Shown here piece by piece: positions 9,097-18,699 of a stretch of DNA of 64,000 nt. The translations under genes and the position numbers were made by a program. Source of the stretch: Methanogenium sp. GTDB lineage: Archaea > Halobacteriota > Methanomicrobia > Methanomicrobiales > Methanomicrobiaceae. The notes under the pieces were generated by a model that was not told where the DNA came from, did no database searches, and saw only the letters and a list, made by a program, of their open reading frames with translations. The first letter of the stretch is position 1; each line of letters opens with the position of its first letter. The stretch covers positions 40,975 through 104,974 of the forward strand of contig JAUVCV010000003.1 of NCBI GenBank assembly GCA_030595665.1, written 5' to 3'.

Positions 9097-11133
9097 ATGA
9101 GTGATTCACCTCTGCTGGTAACATGCGGACTTCCGTACACAAACGGGAACTGCCATATCGGGCACCTGCGTACATATGTCCCTGCCGACTTTTATGTTCG
9201 TTATATCCGCCATTCTGGAAAAGAGGCCCTCTTTATCTGTGGTTCAGATAATCACGGAACTCCCATCGTCATCTCTGCCGACCAAAGCGGCAAGACCCCC
9301 CGCGAAATCTCAGAAATCTACCACAACCACTTTGATTCGACATTTAAACGAATGAATGTCGTTTTTGACCGGTTTGGTATGACAGATGACCCGAAGAACC
9401 ACCAGCTGACGCGCAAGATTGTCCAGTCACTCATTGACAACGGGCATGTATATCAAAAAACGATAAGCCAGAGTTACTGCCCTCACTGTAAGATGTTTCT
9501 CCCGGACCGGTATGTGGAAGGAATTTGTCCGCACTGCGGTGTCCGTGCGCGTGGAGACGAATGTGATCAGGGATGTGGCAAACACCTTGAGCCGGGCGAA
9601 ATCAAAGACCCCACCTGCAAAATCTGTGGAGAAAAAGCTGAACAGAGAGATCAGGAACATTACTTCTTCAAACTCAGTGATTTCAGCGAATTCCTGCAGG
9701 AATACCTGCCCACCCTGGGCGGCACAACGAATGCACGGAATTATGCAATCGGGTGGCTCAAAGAAGGACTCCATGACTGGTGCATCACACGAACGCTTGA
9801 CTGGGGGGTAAAATTCCCCGGTAATGATGATCTGGTCGTTTATGTCTGGGTCGATGCACCGATTGGATATATGGCATTCACCGAAGAGTGGGCAGAACAG
9901 AACAATGGGGACTGGGAACAATTCTGGCGTGGCAGTCAGCCAATAACCCATTTTATCGGACAGGATATAATTTACCACCACTGTGTCTTCTGGCCGGCGA
10001 TTCTAAAGGGTGCAGGGTATTCAACACCAAACGCAGTGGTTGCAAGCGGCATGGTCAAAATCAATGACAAGACCTTCTCCAAGTCACGGGGATATGTAAT
10101 CTGGACAAATGATGATTACCTCGATCAGGGACTTCCTGCAGATTATCTCCGCTATTATCTGCTTGCCTATACATCACACACCAAAGAGCTCAACTTTTCA
10201 TGGGACATATTCCAGGAACGGATCAATAATGAACTGGTAGATACCCTGGGCAATTTCCTGTACCGGACACTGCATTTTGCTGCAAACAAACTGGGAGGCA
10301 TTCCTGAAGGAAAGCCTGCACCAGAGATTTGTGAGAGAATTCAGGCAACCCTGAACATTGTACAAAGAGAAATGGAACGGTATGAGTTCAAGAATGCAAT
10401 CGATGAGATGATGGCGCTTGCCTCATACGGCAACTCCTATATCCAGAATAATGCACCCTGGAAACTCATAAAAGAAGACCGGGCAGCAGCAGAAGCAGTG
10501 ATTCTTAACTGTCTGCAGATTGCAAAGGCATGCACAATTCTTTTTGATGCACTTATTCCGGAAGAGGCACAGAAAGCATGGGAGATGCTGGGATATACCG
10601 ACAGTGTCACAACGCACAATATTGCAGAATCAACAGAAGGATTTGCGCACAATAATCTTCCCAAACCTTCCATTCTATTTGCAAAAATTGAAGACGAAAC
10701 GCGGGATGCACTGAACGAAATTATGAAAATAAGGATTGAGGAAGCAGAAATGAACGAAAATACAGAACTGAGCAAAAATACCGAAAATATTGAAACTACA
10801 GAAATACAGACCGAAGAACGTATCACCATCGATGAATTTGCACGCGTTGAACTGAAAGTTGCAAAGATTCTCGCAGCAGAAAAAATAGACGGGTCAAAGA
10901 AACTTCTCAAAATCCAGGTGACTCTTGGGGATGAAGAACGCCAGATTGTCAGTGGGATTTCCCAGTATTACTCTCCTGAAGAACTGATTGGAAAGTCCGT
11001 TGTTGTGGTGACAAACCTGAAGAAAGCAAAACTCTTCGGCGTAGAAAGTGACGGCATGATTCTTGCAGCAGGAGATAATGCATCACTGCTGATTCCGAAT
11101 GAGGATGTTCTTCCCGGAACAAAAATCCTTTAA
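9097..11133 (+). CDS. metG: Methionyl-tRNA synthetase with C-terminal tRNA-binding domain
   Basis: Charges tRNA-Met. The 678-residue protein has the class I HIGH motif in CHIGHLRTYVPADF (near residue 18), a double zinc knuckle at about 127-190 (YCPHCK, CPHCG, CDQGCGKH, CKICGEKA), and the KMSKS loop in the variant form KTFSKSRG near residue 327. The last ~110 residues are an EMAPII/Trbp111-like OB fold (DEFARVELKVAKIL, then GDGMILAA-type end), fused here after a Glu/Thr-rich linker. In many archaea this domain is a separate protein; the fused form is also common. Confidence 0.97.
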   Translation: MSDSPLLVTCGLPYTNGNCHIGHLRTYVPADFYVRYIRHSGKEALFICGSDNHGTPIVISADQSGKTPREISEIYHNHFDSTFKRMNVVFDRFGMTDDPKNHQLTRKIVQSLIDNGHVYQKTISQSYCPHCKMFLPDRYVEGICPHCGVRARGDECDQGCGKHLEPGEIKDPTCKICGEKAEQRDQEHYFFKLSDFSEFLQEYLPTLGGTTNARNYAIGWLKEGLHDWCITRTLDWGVKFPGNDDLVVYVWVDAPIGYMAFTEEWAEQNNGDWEQFWRGSQPITHFIGQDIIYHHCVFWPAILKGAGYSTPNAVVASGMVKINDKTFSKSRGYVIWTNDDYLDQGLPADYLRYYLLAYTSHTKELNFSWDIFQERINNELVDTLGNFLYRTLHFAANKLGGIPEGKPAPEICERIQATLNIVQREMERYEFKNAIDEMMALASYGNSYIQNNAPWKLIKEDRAAAEAVILNCLQIAKACTILFDALIPEEAQKAWEMLGYTDSVTTHNIAESTEGFAHNNLPKPSILFAKIEDETRDALNEIMKIRIEEAEMNENTELSKNTENIETTEIQTEERITIDEFARVELKVAKILAAEKIDGSKKLLKIQVTLGDEERQIVSGISQYYSPEELIGKSVVVVTNLKKAKLFGVESDGMILAAGDNASLLIPNEDVLPGTKIL

Positions 11134-11686
11134 CTTTTTTTCCAGAGTGAAATACTCTATTTTTCTCTCTCAATTCAGGATTCCTATCGCATGGGCGAAA
11201 CCCTGCAATCGGCAGCCAAATAACGTTAAAATGGCACATCATGCAGATATTTGCCCCGGTTATAACCATCCACACAGAAGCCTGGTGAGGGCAGTTCTCA
11301 GTCTGGACAGCACATACATCCTTCAAATAATTCTATCAATAGCGGCCCCTCAATCGTCCACAATCAGCCGTATTTACACCAAATAAAAGGCATTGCAGCC
11401 GTATTTTTCAGTCATCACGAATGAGCAAAAAATACGTCCATTGCACTCTCCAATTCCCAAACGCAGGAGGTAAAAGAGGGTGGGTACAGAGAGTTATAAA
11501 AAACAGGGAGAGAAAATGTCCCACATCAACAGGCTCCTCAAAAAAATCCCGGAATGTCTGTAGCAACCACTGCGAGGGGAGCACTGACCAGAAGAAAAAT
11601 ACCCTTTTTGAAACGAACGACAAAAAACACAATCATCTAAAAATAAGTAATATGATGGTTCAAAAAGGAAACCTATGAAATAAATA
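11134..11686. other. Intergenic region between metG and tRNA-Arg
   Basis: About 550 bases with no supported gene. A T-rich tract right after the metG stop could end transcription. A TATA-like gttataaaaaac stands at about 11491-11502. The basic 85-residue frame at 11421-11678 and the opposite frame at 11408-11632 lack family resemblance and ribosome sites and are not called. Confidence 0.4.
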
Positions 11687-11761
11687 CGGGCCTGGAGGGA
11701 TTCGAACCCTCGACATCCGGGTTAGAAGCCCGGCGCTATATCCAGGCTAAGCCACAAGCCC
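11687..11761 (-). tRNA. tRNA-Arg (UCU)
   Basis: On the minus strand the acceptor GGGCTTG pairs with CAGGCCC, the anticodon loop CTTCTAA gives anticodon TCT, and the T arm carries GGGTTCGAATCCC. The discriminator is G at 11687 and CCA is not encoded. The length is 75 nucleotides, no intron. Confidence 0.95.
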
Positions 11762-11770
11762 AATACATTC

Positions 11771-11813
11771 TGCGTAATTAGCATATCCTGCGTAATTAGC
11801 ACATCCTGCGTTA
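11771..11813. repeat. 18-base tandem repeat, 2.3 copies
   Basis: tgcgtaattagcatatcc (11771-11788) is repeated with one change at 11789-11806 and begins a third time (tgcgtta, to 11813). It lies directly upstream of tRNA-Arg in the place expected for its promoter. Confidence 0.85.
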
Positions 11814-11854
11814 CAAGGTTGCTTTCAGGGATAATAAAATGAATGGTATTGATA

Positions 11855-12259
11855 TTATCCGGCACGATAACATGAAGGACGGAGTACTTCTGCAAATGTG
11901 GGCTCCCCCCATCCATTCCCTTCTACAGACTTTGCCATAGCACCATTCAGGTACCGCACCTGAATCCGTGCAGACATCCTCTCACGCTCTTCATAATGAT
12001 AGGGCGCCGTATATTCAACAAGCCTCTTCATATTTATCGTCAGTGAGATAACCTGCACAACAATTCCCCGATCTCCGGCAGTAAAATCATCCAGATCAAC
12101 CGATGTCAATAACATAACATCACCGGGCGACACAACGGTAAGAGATATCAGATTATGTGCACTTTGAAGTTCCAGTGTGCGTGGCTTCCCTTTCTTCAGT
12201 TCTTCAATAACATGTGGTCCAATTCCAGTGAGTGCAACACACTTAAGCGTACAATCCAT
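11855..12259 (-). CDS. DUF473 family protein
   Basis: Small (134-residue) protein of the methanogen-associated DUF473 family, recognised by the N-terminal KCVALTGIGPHVIEEL, RTLELQSAHN and VVSPGDVMLLTSVDLDD. Function unknown. The region downstream of about residue 85 is more variable. It overlaps or abuts the end of the PAC2-family gene; ATGs at 12262 and 12259 are both possible starts, and the GTG at 12268 is embedded in the neighbour's stop. Co-expression with that chaperone-like gene is likely. Confidence 0.8.
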   Translation of the reverse strand: MDCTLKCVALTGIGPHVIEELKKGKPRTLELQSAHNLISLTVVSPGDVMLLTSVDLDDFTAGDRGIVVQVISLTINMKRLVEYTAPYHYEERERMSARIQVRYLNGAMAKSVEGNGWGEPTFAEVLRPSCYRAG

Positions 12260-12264
12260 CATGA

Positions 12265-12987
12265 TCACCCATACATCGGAAGGTGTTCCTTCTTCACCGG
12301 TTGCTGTTCAGCCTGCTCAACCTGTTCGGCCATCTGCTGCAGAGACGCTTCAATTTCCGTTGCCTGTTCAATCAGTGGATCAATACTCACATTAAATTCA
12401 AACAGTTCATTCAGAACTTTCATTACTGCAGCAGCAGCACGTGGATCCGGGGCATTTACCGATTCTCCCATAAGTCCGATTGCCAGTAAACCATTTACCT
12501 TACATTCAGTAAGGACTGTCCCTGCAATCCCCGTTATACTTCCCATCGGCAGAATCTCTGTTTTCTCACGGATCATTTCAAGCCCTGTGTTCTCTGTAGC
12601 AACCCCAAATACCCGTTTTTCAACATCATTTGTTACAATCCCTGCCACAACCACTACTTTACTCACCGGAAACGCAGAAAGCCATTCCAGAATGCCATTT
12701 CCAACCTCATAGCAGATCGCCGGATGGATTGGAACATCAGAAACGATGAGAACATACTGATCTTTCTGGAATATACGCATCGGGGCATGTACAATCCCGT
12801 CAACCATCATTGCAAGCGGGGGGAAATATTTGCTGGTGATATTCCCAATATGTTCAAACTCCAGCTCATCGATCATATGGGCAAGTGCAATACTCCCAAC
12901 AAGTCCACTGCCCGGGAACCCCAGCAGTACAATGAGGTCCTCCCCTTGCGGGTCGCTGGATTTTATTCTTATGTCCTCCATCTTCAT
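12265..12987 (-). CDS. PAC2 / proteasome assembly chaperone family protein
   Basis: A 240-residue PAC2-superfamily protein, recognised from the N-terminal LIVLLGFPGSGLVGSIALAHMI and the SDVPIHPAICYEVGNGILEW region. Archaeal members (PbaA/PbaB and relatives) act around the 20S proteasome or as ATP-independent scaffolds; which applies here is unknown. The C-terminus has a Glu/Gln-rich coiled-coil-like tail ending near PMYG. ATG 12987 follows a GAGG ribosome site. It is the first gene of a pair with DUF473 (stop and start overlap). Confidence 0.8.
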   Translation of the reverse strand: MKMEDIRIKSSDPQGEDLIVLLGFPGSGLVGSIALAHMIDELEFEHIGNITSKYFPPLAMMVDGIVHAPMRIFQKDQYVLIVSDVPIHPAICYEVGNGILEWLSAFPVSKVVVVAGIVTNDVEKRVFGVATENTGLEMIREKTEILPMGSITGIAGTVLTECKVNGLLAIGLMGESVNAPDPRAAAAVMKVLNELFEFNVSIDPLIEQATEIEASLQQMAEQVEQAEQQPVKKEHLPMYG

Positions 12988-13131
12988 CACAGTCCTCAAT
13001 ACCTCTACAAGGGTAATGAGTAAACACAAGTATAAAAAAGATTTCCGTATGTGTATGAGATTACAGCAGATATCGGATTGTTCACAGGATCAAGACCAAC
13101 ACTCATAATATCTGACGTCAATACATTTGGT

Positions 13132-13491
13132 ATGCAGGAATATCCAATTAAAAGGGGATATACCAAAGAATTTGCCACACGAATGGTAGATGGTCTGACA
13201 GAACTCTTTGGCGAGACAGCAGAGGAAAATGAGGGGCACTATCTCATAGTATATGGATCCTTCAAACGTTTTGAAGTCTACACCGGTGAAAATGAAAAAA
13301 CACTGATTGTTGATTCTGACTCAGATATGTCTATTTTTGATCGTTTTACAGAAGAAGAAGCAAATGAAATGGTCCTTGATACAAACAGACGCTTCCGACA
13401 GTACCTTGAACATGTAACCGGATATAATTCAAAAGAAAGAAAGAAAAATGCAGACAAAGCTGCCAAAAAAGCTGCCAAAAAAGCTGCATAA
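13132..13491 (+). CDS. Small conserved archaeal protein (DUF5611-like) with lysine/alanine tail
   Basis: A 119-residue acidic protein beginning MQEYPIKRGYTKEFATRM, which resembles a small methanogen family (DUF5611, tentative). It ends in an unusual repeated DKAAKKAAKKAA tail, a basic helix like those of nucleic-acid-binding proteins. An in-frame ATG at 13051 would add 27 residues, but the family-like part begins at 13132. Neither start has a clear ribosome site. It converges on leuS, separated by a T-rich stretch. Function unknown. Confidence 0.65.
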   Translation: MQEYPIKRGYTKEFATRMVDGLTELFGETAEENEGHYLIVYGSFKRFEVYTGENEKTLIVDSDSDMSIFDRFTEEEANEMVLDTNRRFRQYLEHVTGYNSKERKKNADKAAKKAAKKAA

Positions 13492-13512
13492 TTTTTTTGT
13501 TTTTTACCTTTT

Positions 13513-16290
13513 TTATTGCACCACAATTGCCGGTTTAAACGGCAGTGCTGCCCGTGCTTTGGGATGAGAACTCTCCTCAGCACTAACAACAGAGACCGGG
13601 ACACCAAACTCACGTTGCAGGAAGTCCTGTACTCCACTGAATACCGCACGTTCATCAAGCCCGGCTGCAGCAATCGAGGAAACCAGTTCAGGTGGGAAAC
13701 GGTGTATCTGATTCGTGATCTGTTTTGCAGCATCCGTTGCTTCTTTACCCCGATTTCTCATCTCCTCATTCTTCATGATCTCGCCCATCACCTTCTTTCT
13801 GTCCGGGGCAGAGGCTATGATACGGAATATGTCCCACTTCCATGCCGGTGCAACATACAGGGTGATAGATTCGGTGTCAATCTGAATCAGACGGATAATG
13901 GATTCAATATCCTCCACGGTTCGGGAAAGAAGTTCTTCGGATAGTTCAAGATCGGTGTCAACAAGGGCATAGTCCGGTTGCGGCCAGGATGCAAATGCAA
14001 CAGGTTCACCTGAGCCAACCATTGTCCAGAGTTCCTCACAGGTATAGGGAATAAACGGTGCAAGCAGTCTGACCCATATCGATGCAATAGAATTGATAAC
14101 CACTGAACTGCGTACACCCTCCGGAAGACGGCGACGATACCACTTCAAATCTGATTCAATGCTAAAGTAGGCCTCCTGTAGTGCCTGACGGGTCTGGAAC
14201 GATTCAAGGGCATCTGTCGTCATCTCAATATGCTTCTGCATCCGGGACAGAACCCATGCATCGATATCATAGGTATCCTCTGACTGAATGCCTTCATTGA
14301 TTGTGTTCCAGAACCGTTCGATCTGTTTACGTACCGACGAGACCAGTTCATTCCTCCAGTCAAAGTCCTGCCACGGTTCAGCACTGCCCACAAGGAACAT
14401 CCGCACCGTGTCAGCTCCAAATTCATCCAGCGCATCTTCAAGAAGGATCACATTCCCTTTGGATGAAGACATCTTGGCCCCTTCCAGGAGACCCATCCCA
14501 AAGATGACCATTCCCTTCGGCCGCAGTTCGGGAGGGAAAAGAGCATCATGGTGGAACAACTGGAATGTCAGATGATTGGAGATCAAATCTTTCGCTGAGA
14601 AACGGTAGTCATATGGATACCAGTACAGGAATTCCTGCCTGAGGTCATCAAGAGTATCCCGCGGAATGCCTTTCGGATCTCCTTTCCCAAGGAAGATATA
14701 TTCAAAAACATCCGGCGTGAGCAACTCCGGTGCAATATTCCTGATCTTATGGGCAATGGTATAGTATGACATATACATTGTCGAGTCAGACAGGGGTTCA
14801 ACCAGCCAGTCCTTATCCCATGGCACTTTGGTGCCAAGCCCAACTTTTCTCGTACATGCCCAGTCATTGAGCCAGTCAATGGTACGGGTAAATTCTGCCC
14901 GGACTTCAGGAGGCACCAATGTCAGAGATTCCAGGTCATTATGAACATTCTTCTTCCATTCAGGGTCACTGTATTTCAGGAACCACTGGTCCTGCAGAAT
15001 TCTGACATACACACGGGTACCGCAGCGGCAGACAACATTTCTGTTGTCGAACTCATACATTACCGCGGAGCCATATCGCTCAAGCATGCGTTCGGATATT
15101 TCCACCCGGGCTTCTTTTACCAGCTTTCCACCGTATTCCGGAAGCATTCTGCCTTTTGAATGCTCTGCGTTATAGACTTCCTGTGTCAGGACTTCCATGG
15201 CCGGATCATTCTGGTTACTGATACCTGAGCGTTCAACAGCATCCTGAGCAGGACATCTGCCATATCCTTCAACCGTAATCAGGGGAACAGGAGTAATATT
15301 CAGGTATTTTCCCTGCTCCTGAAGGTCACGGAGGGCAATATAGTCAAATGGTGCATGAGCAGGCACACTCATCACAATGCCTGTCGCCATATCAGGGTCA
15401 ACAAAAGCCGCAGGCAAAATCTGTATGTCCCCACTCAGGGGATTGGAAACAGTCTGGTCAACGAGGCTCAAACCTGAAATATCTCCATCCAGTATCACAT
15501 CATGATCCTGCAGACGAATCTTATCTGTTGCCTCGGGGGAAAGAATCCACTTCTGACCGTCAACACGAACCTTCTGGTACATGACATCGGGGTTTACCCA
15601 GAGATTTGTCACACCATACGACGTCTCAGGCCTGAGAGTGGCGCAGGGAATAGTATACTCATTCCAGTTGAACATAACCAGCACGTACTTGACAATCTCT
15701 GCATGTTCTCCTTCGAGGAGGTCATGATCACCAACAGGGTTGTCGCATCCCATACAGTATTTCACCGGATGAGCCCCTCTCACAACACGGTTTTGATCAT
15801 GCAGATGAAGATACTGCCATTCAATAAATTTGGAATATGTCGGGTCCACAGTGGTAAACCGTCGTCTCCAGTCAATGGAAAGGCCGCAGCGGCTCATTAC
15901 CCGCTCATATTCCTGACTGAAATAACGAACAATTGACATCGGTTCAATGAATGTATCAAGCGTCTCCTTTGGTACACGGTAGAGATCAGAATAGAGCCTG
16001 ATTGTCTTCTCATCACCTGCGGCAATCCTCCGTGATATACCGACAACAGGCGTGCCGGTAACATGAAAAGCCATCGGATACAGAACCTGACACCCTTTCA
16101 TTCTCCAGAAACGCCCGATAACATCAGGCACAATGTATGTTCTCCCATGTCCGACATGCATTGCCCCGGATGGGTATGGATACGCCACATTCAGGTAGAA
16201 TTTCTTATTCGCACTAGGGTCTGATTCAAACTGCGACCGCCAGATTTCCCCATATTTTTGTTCAAAGTTTTTCATATCAAATGATTGCAC
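13513..16290 (-). CDS. leuS: Leucyl-tRNA synthetase, archaeal type
   Basis: Charges tRNA-Leu. The 925-residue product has the HIGH motif as MHVGHGRTY (residues 44-52), the editing CP1 domain (roughly 200-450, with TLRPETSYGVTNLWVNP), the KMSKS loop as KMSSSKGN near residue 606 and an anticodon-binding/C-terminal region. The first in-frame start is GTG 16290, preceded by GGGGCGAT; an ATG at 16275 also begins a plausible protein but lacks a ribosome site. It follows the PIN-ATPase gene on the same strand with a ~55-base gap. Confidence 0.97.
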   Translation of the reverse strand: MQSFDMKNFEQKYGEIWRSQFESDPSANKKFYLNVAYPYPSGAMHVGHGRTYIVPDVIGRFWRMKGCQVLYPMAFHVTGTPVVGISRRIAAGDEKTIRLYSDLYRVPKETLDTFIEPMSIVRYFSQEYERVMSRCGLSIDWRRRFTTVDPTYSKFIEWQYLHLHDQNRVVRGAHPVKYCMGCDNPVGDHDLLEGEHAEIVKYVLVMFNWNEYTIPCATLRPETSYGVTNLWVNPDVMYQKVRVDGQKWILSPEATDKIRLQDHDVILDGDISGLSLVDQTVSNPLSGDIQILPAAFVDPDMATGIVMSVPAHAPFDYIALRDLQEQGKYLNITPVPLITVEGYGRCPAQDAVERSGISNQNDPAMEVLTQEVYNAEHSKGRMLPEYGGKLVKEARVEISERMLERYGSAVMYEFDNRNVVCRCGTRVYVRILQDQWFLKYSDPEWKKNVHNDLESLTLVPPEVRAEFTRTIDWLNDWACTRKVGLGTKVPWDKDWLVEPLSDSTMYMSYYTIAHKIRNIAPELLTPDVFEYIFLGKGDPKGIPRDTLDDLRQEFLYWYPYDYRFSAKDLISNHLTFQLFHHDALFPPELRPKGMVIFGMGLLEGAKMSSSKGNVILLEDALDEFGADTVRMFLVGSAEPWQDFDWRNELVSSVRKQIERFWNTINEGIQSEDTYDIDAWVLSRMQKHIEMTTDALESFQTRQALQEAYFSIESDLKWYRRRLPEGVRSSVVINSIASIWVRLLAPFIPYTCEELWTMVGSGEPVAFASWPQPDYALVDTDLELSEELLSRTVEDIESIIRLIQIDTESITLYVAPAWKWDIFRIIASAPDRKKVMGEIMKNEEMRNRGKEATDAAKQITNQIHRFPPELVSSIAAAGLDERAVFSGVQDFLQREFGVPVSVVSAEESSHPKARAALPFKPAIVVQ

Positions 16291-16345
16291 GTTTATCGCC
16301 CCAATCTGAAAGGTAATCCCAGAAATATTGTTCCCAAAAATAAAG

Positions 16346-18304
16346 TTAGTTTCCTACCGGCTTAAGGAGGATTGGCTCACCCTCCTTATACCGGCGGAGC
16401 ATGTCCTGTGCTATCCCACTGGTCTTTGAGATGACAATTTCACCATTATCATTCACCGTTGCTGTGAAAAGATATTCTTTTCCGCCAAACACATCAACAA
16501 TTCTCCCGCTGTTTCCCGGAGACATCACCGTGAGATTCTTTTTGTCAACAGTAAGATCGATTGACTGCCCATTTGCAGCAACTGCATCTCCGGATGGTCT
16601 CCCATCCACAGAAACATCTTCTTTTGCAGGTCCAAATTCAGAAAGCGGCTTAATATCAATGCCAATACTCAGTTTATTGACGATACCCGCAACATTTTTG
16701 CCACCTTTACCAATTGCAGCAGGCACATCTCTGTCATCAATATATACAACCGCTTTATTATCTGAAAGCATTTTTACTTCAATGGGTCCATCAGTAAAAC
16801 GCCCGATTTCCTGTTTTATTTCACGTCCTGCCAACTTCCACGAGAGATTTTCCTCTTCTGGCAGCGCCGCCTCTTTCTCCTCAGGAACCTTCTTTGCCAC
16901 TTCTTTTACCGGAGGCTGTTCTTTTTTATGCGAAGAAACGGATGCCACTTCCGGGGTCTCAACAGGCAAAACAATGATCTGCCCTTCATAGCAGAAAGCA
17001 TCACATACCGTAACACCATCTGAACGGCGTGACAGTTTGATGATTGGACAATTTTTGGAAATATCCTGCATTCCGGTTGGTTTTCCAACTGCCAGCGTAA
17101 TCTTATAAACAGATAATTTTGCTTTTTCGTCAACGAAAATCAGGGTATCAATTGCATTTGCTATGGTACTGAAATCAACCCGGTTAATGAACCGCTGCAG
17201 GGCATCGCATGGTGTCTGAGAATGGACAACCCCAATGATTCCGATTCCCGCAAGGCGCATATCCGTATAAACCTGAAAATCTTCCTCCACACGGATTTCA
17301 TCAAATATTACATGATCCGGACGGATGAGTGTCAGCACTTCTCCGGTTTTCTTCATGCTTCCATCAAGTGCAGAAAACTGCGTGACTGAATCAGGAACCT
17401 GAAGGTCACGGGGATTCTCCATCGTGCAGACCTGTTGTCCTGACTCCAGAAGGTAAGACGCAATGGTCTGAACAAGCGTGGTTTTTCCGGAACCCGGAGG
17501 ACCAGCAATAAGAATGCCGGATGATTTTTGTGCCAGACACGTTTTAATCTCCGGGGTAAGCAAATTCGGATCATACTGCACTCTGAGAACCGGTCTGAAA
17601 GCAGTAATATTCATACCATCAGAAAATGGCCGGCGCATAATTGCGATTCTCATCGAACCTATCTGAACAACCGTCACTCCTTTACGTTCAACTTCAACAA
17701 ATCCATCTGGATCGCGTTTGGCCCGCTCAAGAATTTCCTGGGCCATCTGACGGAGTTCATACTCAGAAAGAGGAGTTTCACGAAGAGTCACAATCTCTGA
17801 ACGCTCTATATTTCCTTTTCGCGCAGTGGGTTTTACCCGTTCCTTCAGATGGACAGAAATTGTTGTTTCATCAAAAAACTGGTCAATACTGAGTGGCGAA
17901 AATTCCCCTGCATGTGGTTTGAGATACAGAACATCCAGACCTTTTGCCTTTGCCACCTCTGCCTGCACGATATCACTGGTGATAAATTGCGCATCTTCGT
18001 ATTCCAGTGCAACATTGCGAATAATTGCATCAATCTCCCCACCACTTGCCATTTTCACCTCTTCAAGGCTGGGTCGTTTCCCAACGTAATGTAATTCAAT
18101 TATTCCTTCACCAGCCATATCTGAAAGTTGCTGGAGTTCTATTAAACCACTGAATCCTATTTCTCTTCCCTGGTTCGCCTGTGATTCAAGTTCAGCCACA
18201 ACAGCTTCCGGTATTATTATTGTATAACCGTTATATTCGCCCTCCCGTATCATGGAGGTGATGCGCCCGTCTATTACAACGCTTGTATCGGGTACTAATA
18301 TCAT
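16346..18304 (-). CDS. PIN domain - VirB11-like ATPase - KH domain protein (PINA-like)
   Basis: A 652-residue archaeal multidomain protein. Residues 1-130 form a PIN nuclease fold (VPDTSVVIDGRITSMI, then SGGEIDAIIRN and FITSDIVQAEVA with the acidic residues). A RecA/VirB11-type ATPase follows with Walker A AGPPGSGKTT (about 266-275) and a DExx-like VIFDEIRVEEDF. A KH domain (AAIGKGGKN, near 526-535) and a TRAM-like tail complete it. A Sulfolobus relative (PINA) drives Holliday-junction branch migration; the role in methanogens is not established. It is linked to hisI and the prepilin peptidase upstream. Confidence 0.9.
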   Translation of the reverse strand: MILVPDTSVVIDGRITSMIREGEYNGYTIIIPEAVVAELESQANQGREIGFSGLIELQQLSDMAGEGIIELHYVGKRPSLEEVKMASGGEIDAIIRNVALEYEDAQFITSDIVQAEVAKAKGLDVLYLKPHAGEFSPLSIDQFFDETTISVHLKERVKPTARKGNIERSEIVTLRETPLSEYELRQMAQEILERAKRDPDGFVEVERKGVTVVQIGSMRIAIMRRPFSDGMNITAFRPVLRVQYDPNLLTPEIKTCLAQKSSGILIAGPPGSGKTTLVQTIASYLLESGQQVCTMENPRDLQVPDSVTQFSALDGSMKKTGEVLTLIRPDHVIFDEIRVEEDFQVYTDMRLAGIGIIGVVHSQTPCDALQRFINRVDFSTIANAIDTLIFVDEKAKLSVYKITLAVGKPTGMQDISKNCPIIKLSRRSDGVTVCDAFCYEGQIIVLPVETPEVASVSSHKKEQPPVKEVAKKVPEEKEAALPEEENLSWKLAGREIKQEIGRFTDGPIEVKMLSDNKAVVYIDDRDVPAAIGKGGKNVAGIVNKLSIGIDIKPLSEFGPAKEDVSVDGRPSGDAVAANGQSIDLTVDKKNLTVMSPGNSGRIVDVFGGKEYLFTATVNDNGEIVISKTSGIAQDMLRRYKEGEPILLKPVGN

Positions 18305-18330
18305 AAAAATATCACCAATCTAATATGATG

Positions 18331-18699
18331 TCACTCATCCTTTTTATCATATACCTCATCCGGGTTAACCAGCCTTCGCGCAATTACTTTTCCGTCCAGT
18401 TCACGGAAAAAGCAGGTTTCATATCCGGTATGGCAGGGCACACCGGTCTGATGCACAATATAGAGAAGAGTATCTGCATCGCAATCTACCCGTATGGCTT
18501 CAATTTTCTGAAAATGTCCGGATTCCTCTCCTTTTTTCCAGATGCGATTTCTGCTGCGTGAAAAATAATGCGCATATCCTGTGGACTGAGACAGAGAAAG
18601 GGCCTGGGCATTTGCATATGCAAGCATCAGTACACGCCCGGTCTCCACATCCTGTGCAATCACAGGAACAATTCCTGAGTTATTGTAATGTATATCCAT
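18331..18699 (-). CDS. hisI: Phosphoribosyl-AMP cyclohydrolase
   Basis: Opens the adenine ring of phosphoribosyl-AMP in histidine biosynthesis. The 122-residue protein shows the whole single-domain family: VLMLAYANAQALSLS, YFSRSRNRIWKKGEESGH, and the zinc/magnesium ligands in VDCDADTLLYIVHQ and GVPCHTGYETCFFRE. No HisE domain is fused. It starts directly after the stop of the prepilin peptidase gene (TAAATG), so the two are co-translated, an arrangement not related by pathway. Confidence 0.96.
   Translation of the reverse strand: MDIHYNNSGIVPVIAQDVETGRVLMLAYANAQALSLSQSTGYAHYFSRSRNRIWKKGEESGHFQKIEAIRVDCDADTLLYIVHQTGVPCHTGYETCFFRELDGKVIARRLVNPDEVYDKKDE

Noticed and set aside
11421..11678. Small basic protein between metG and tRNA-Arg
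   Set aside because: No ribosome site or promoter at the right distance, no family resemblance, and an equally long frame on the other strand.
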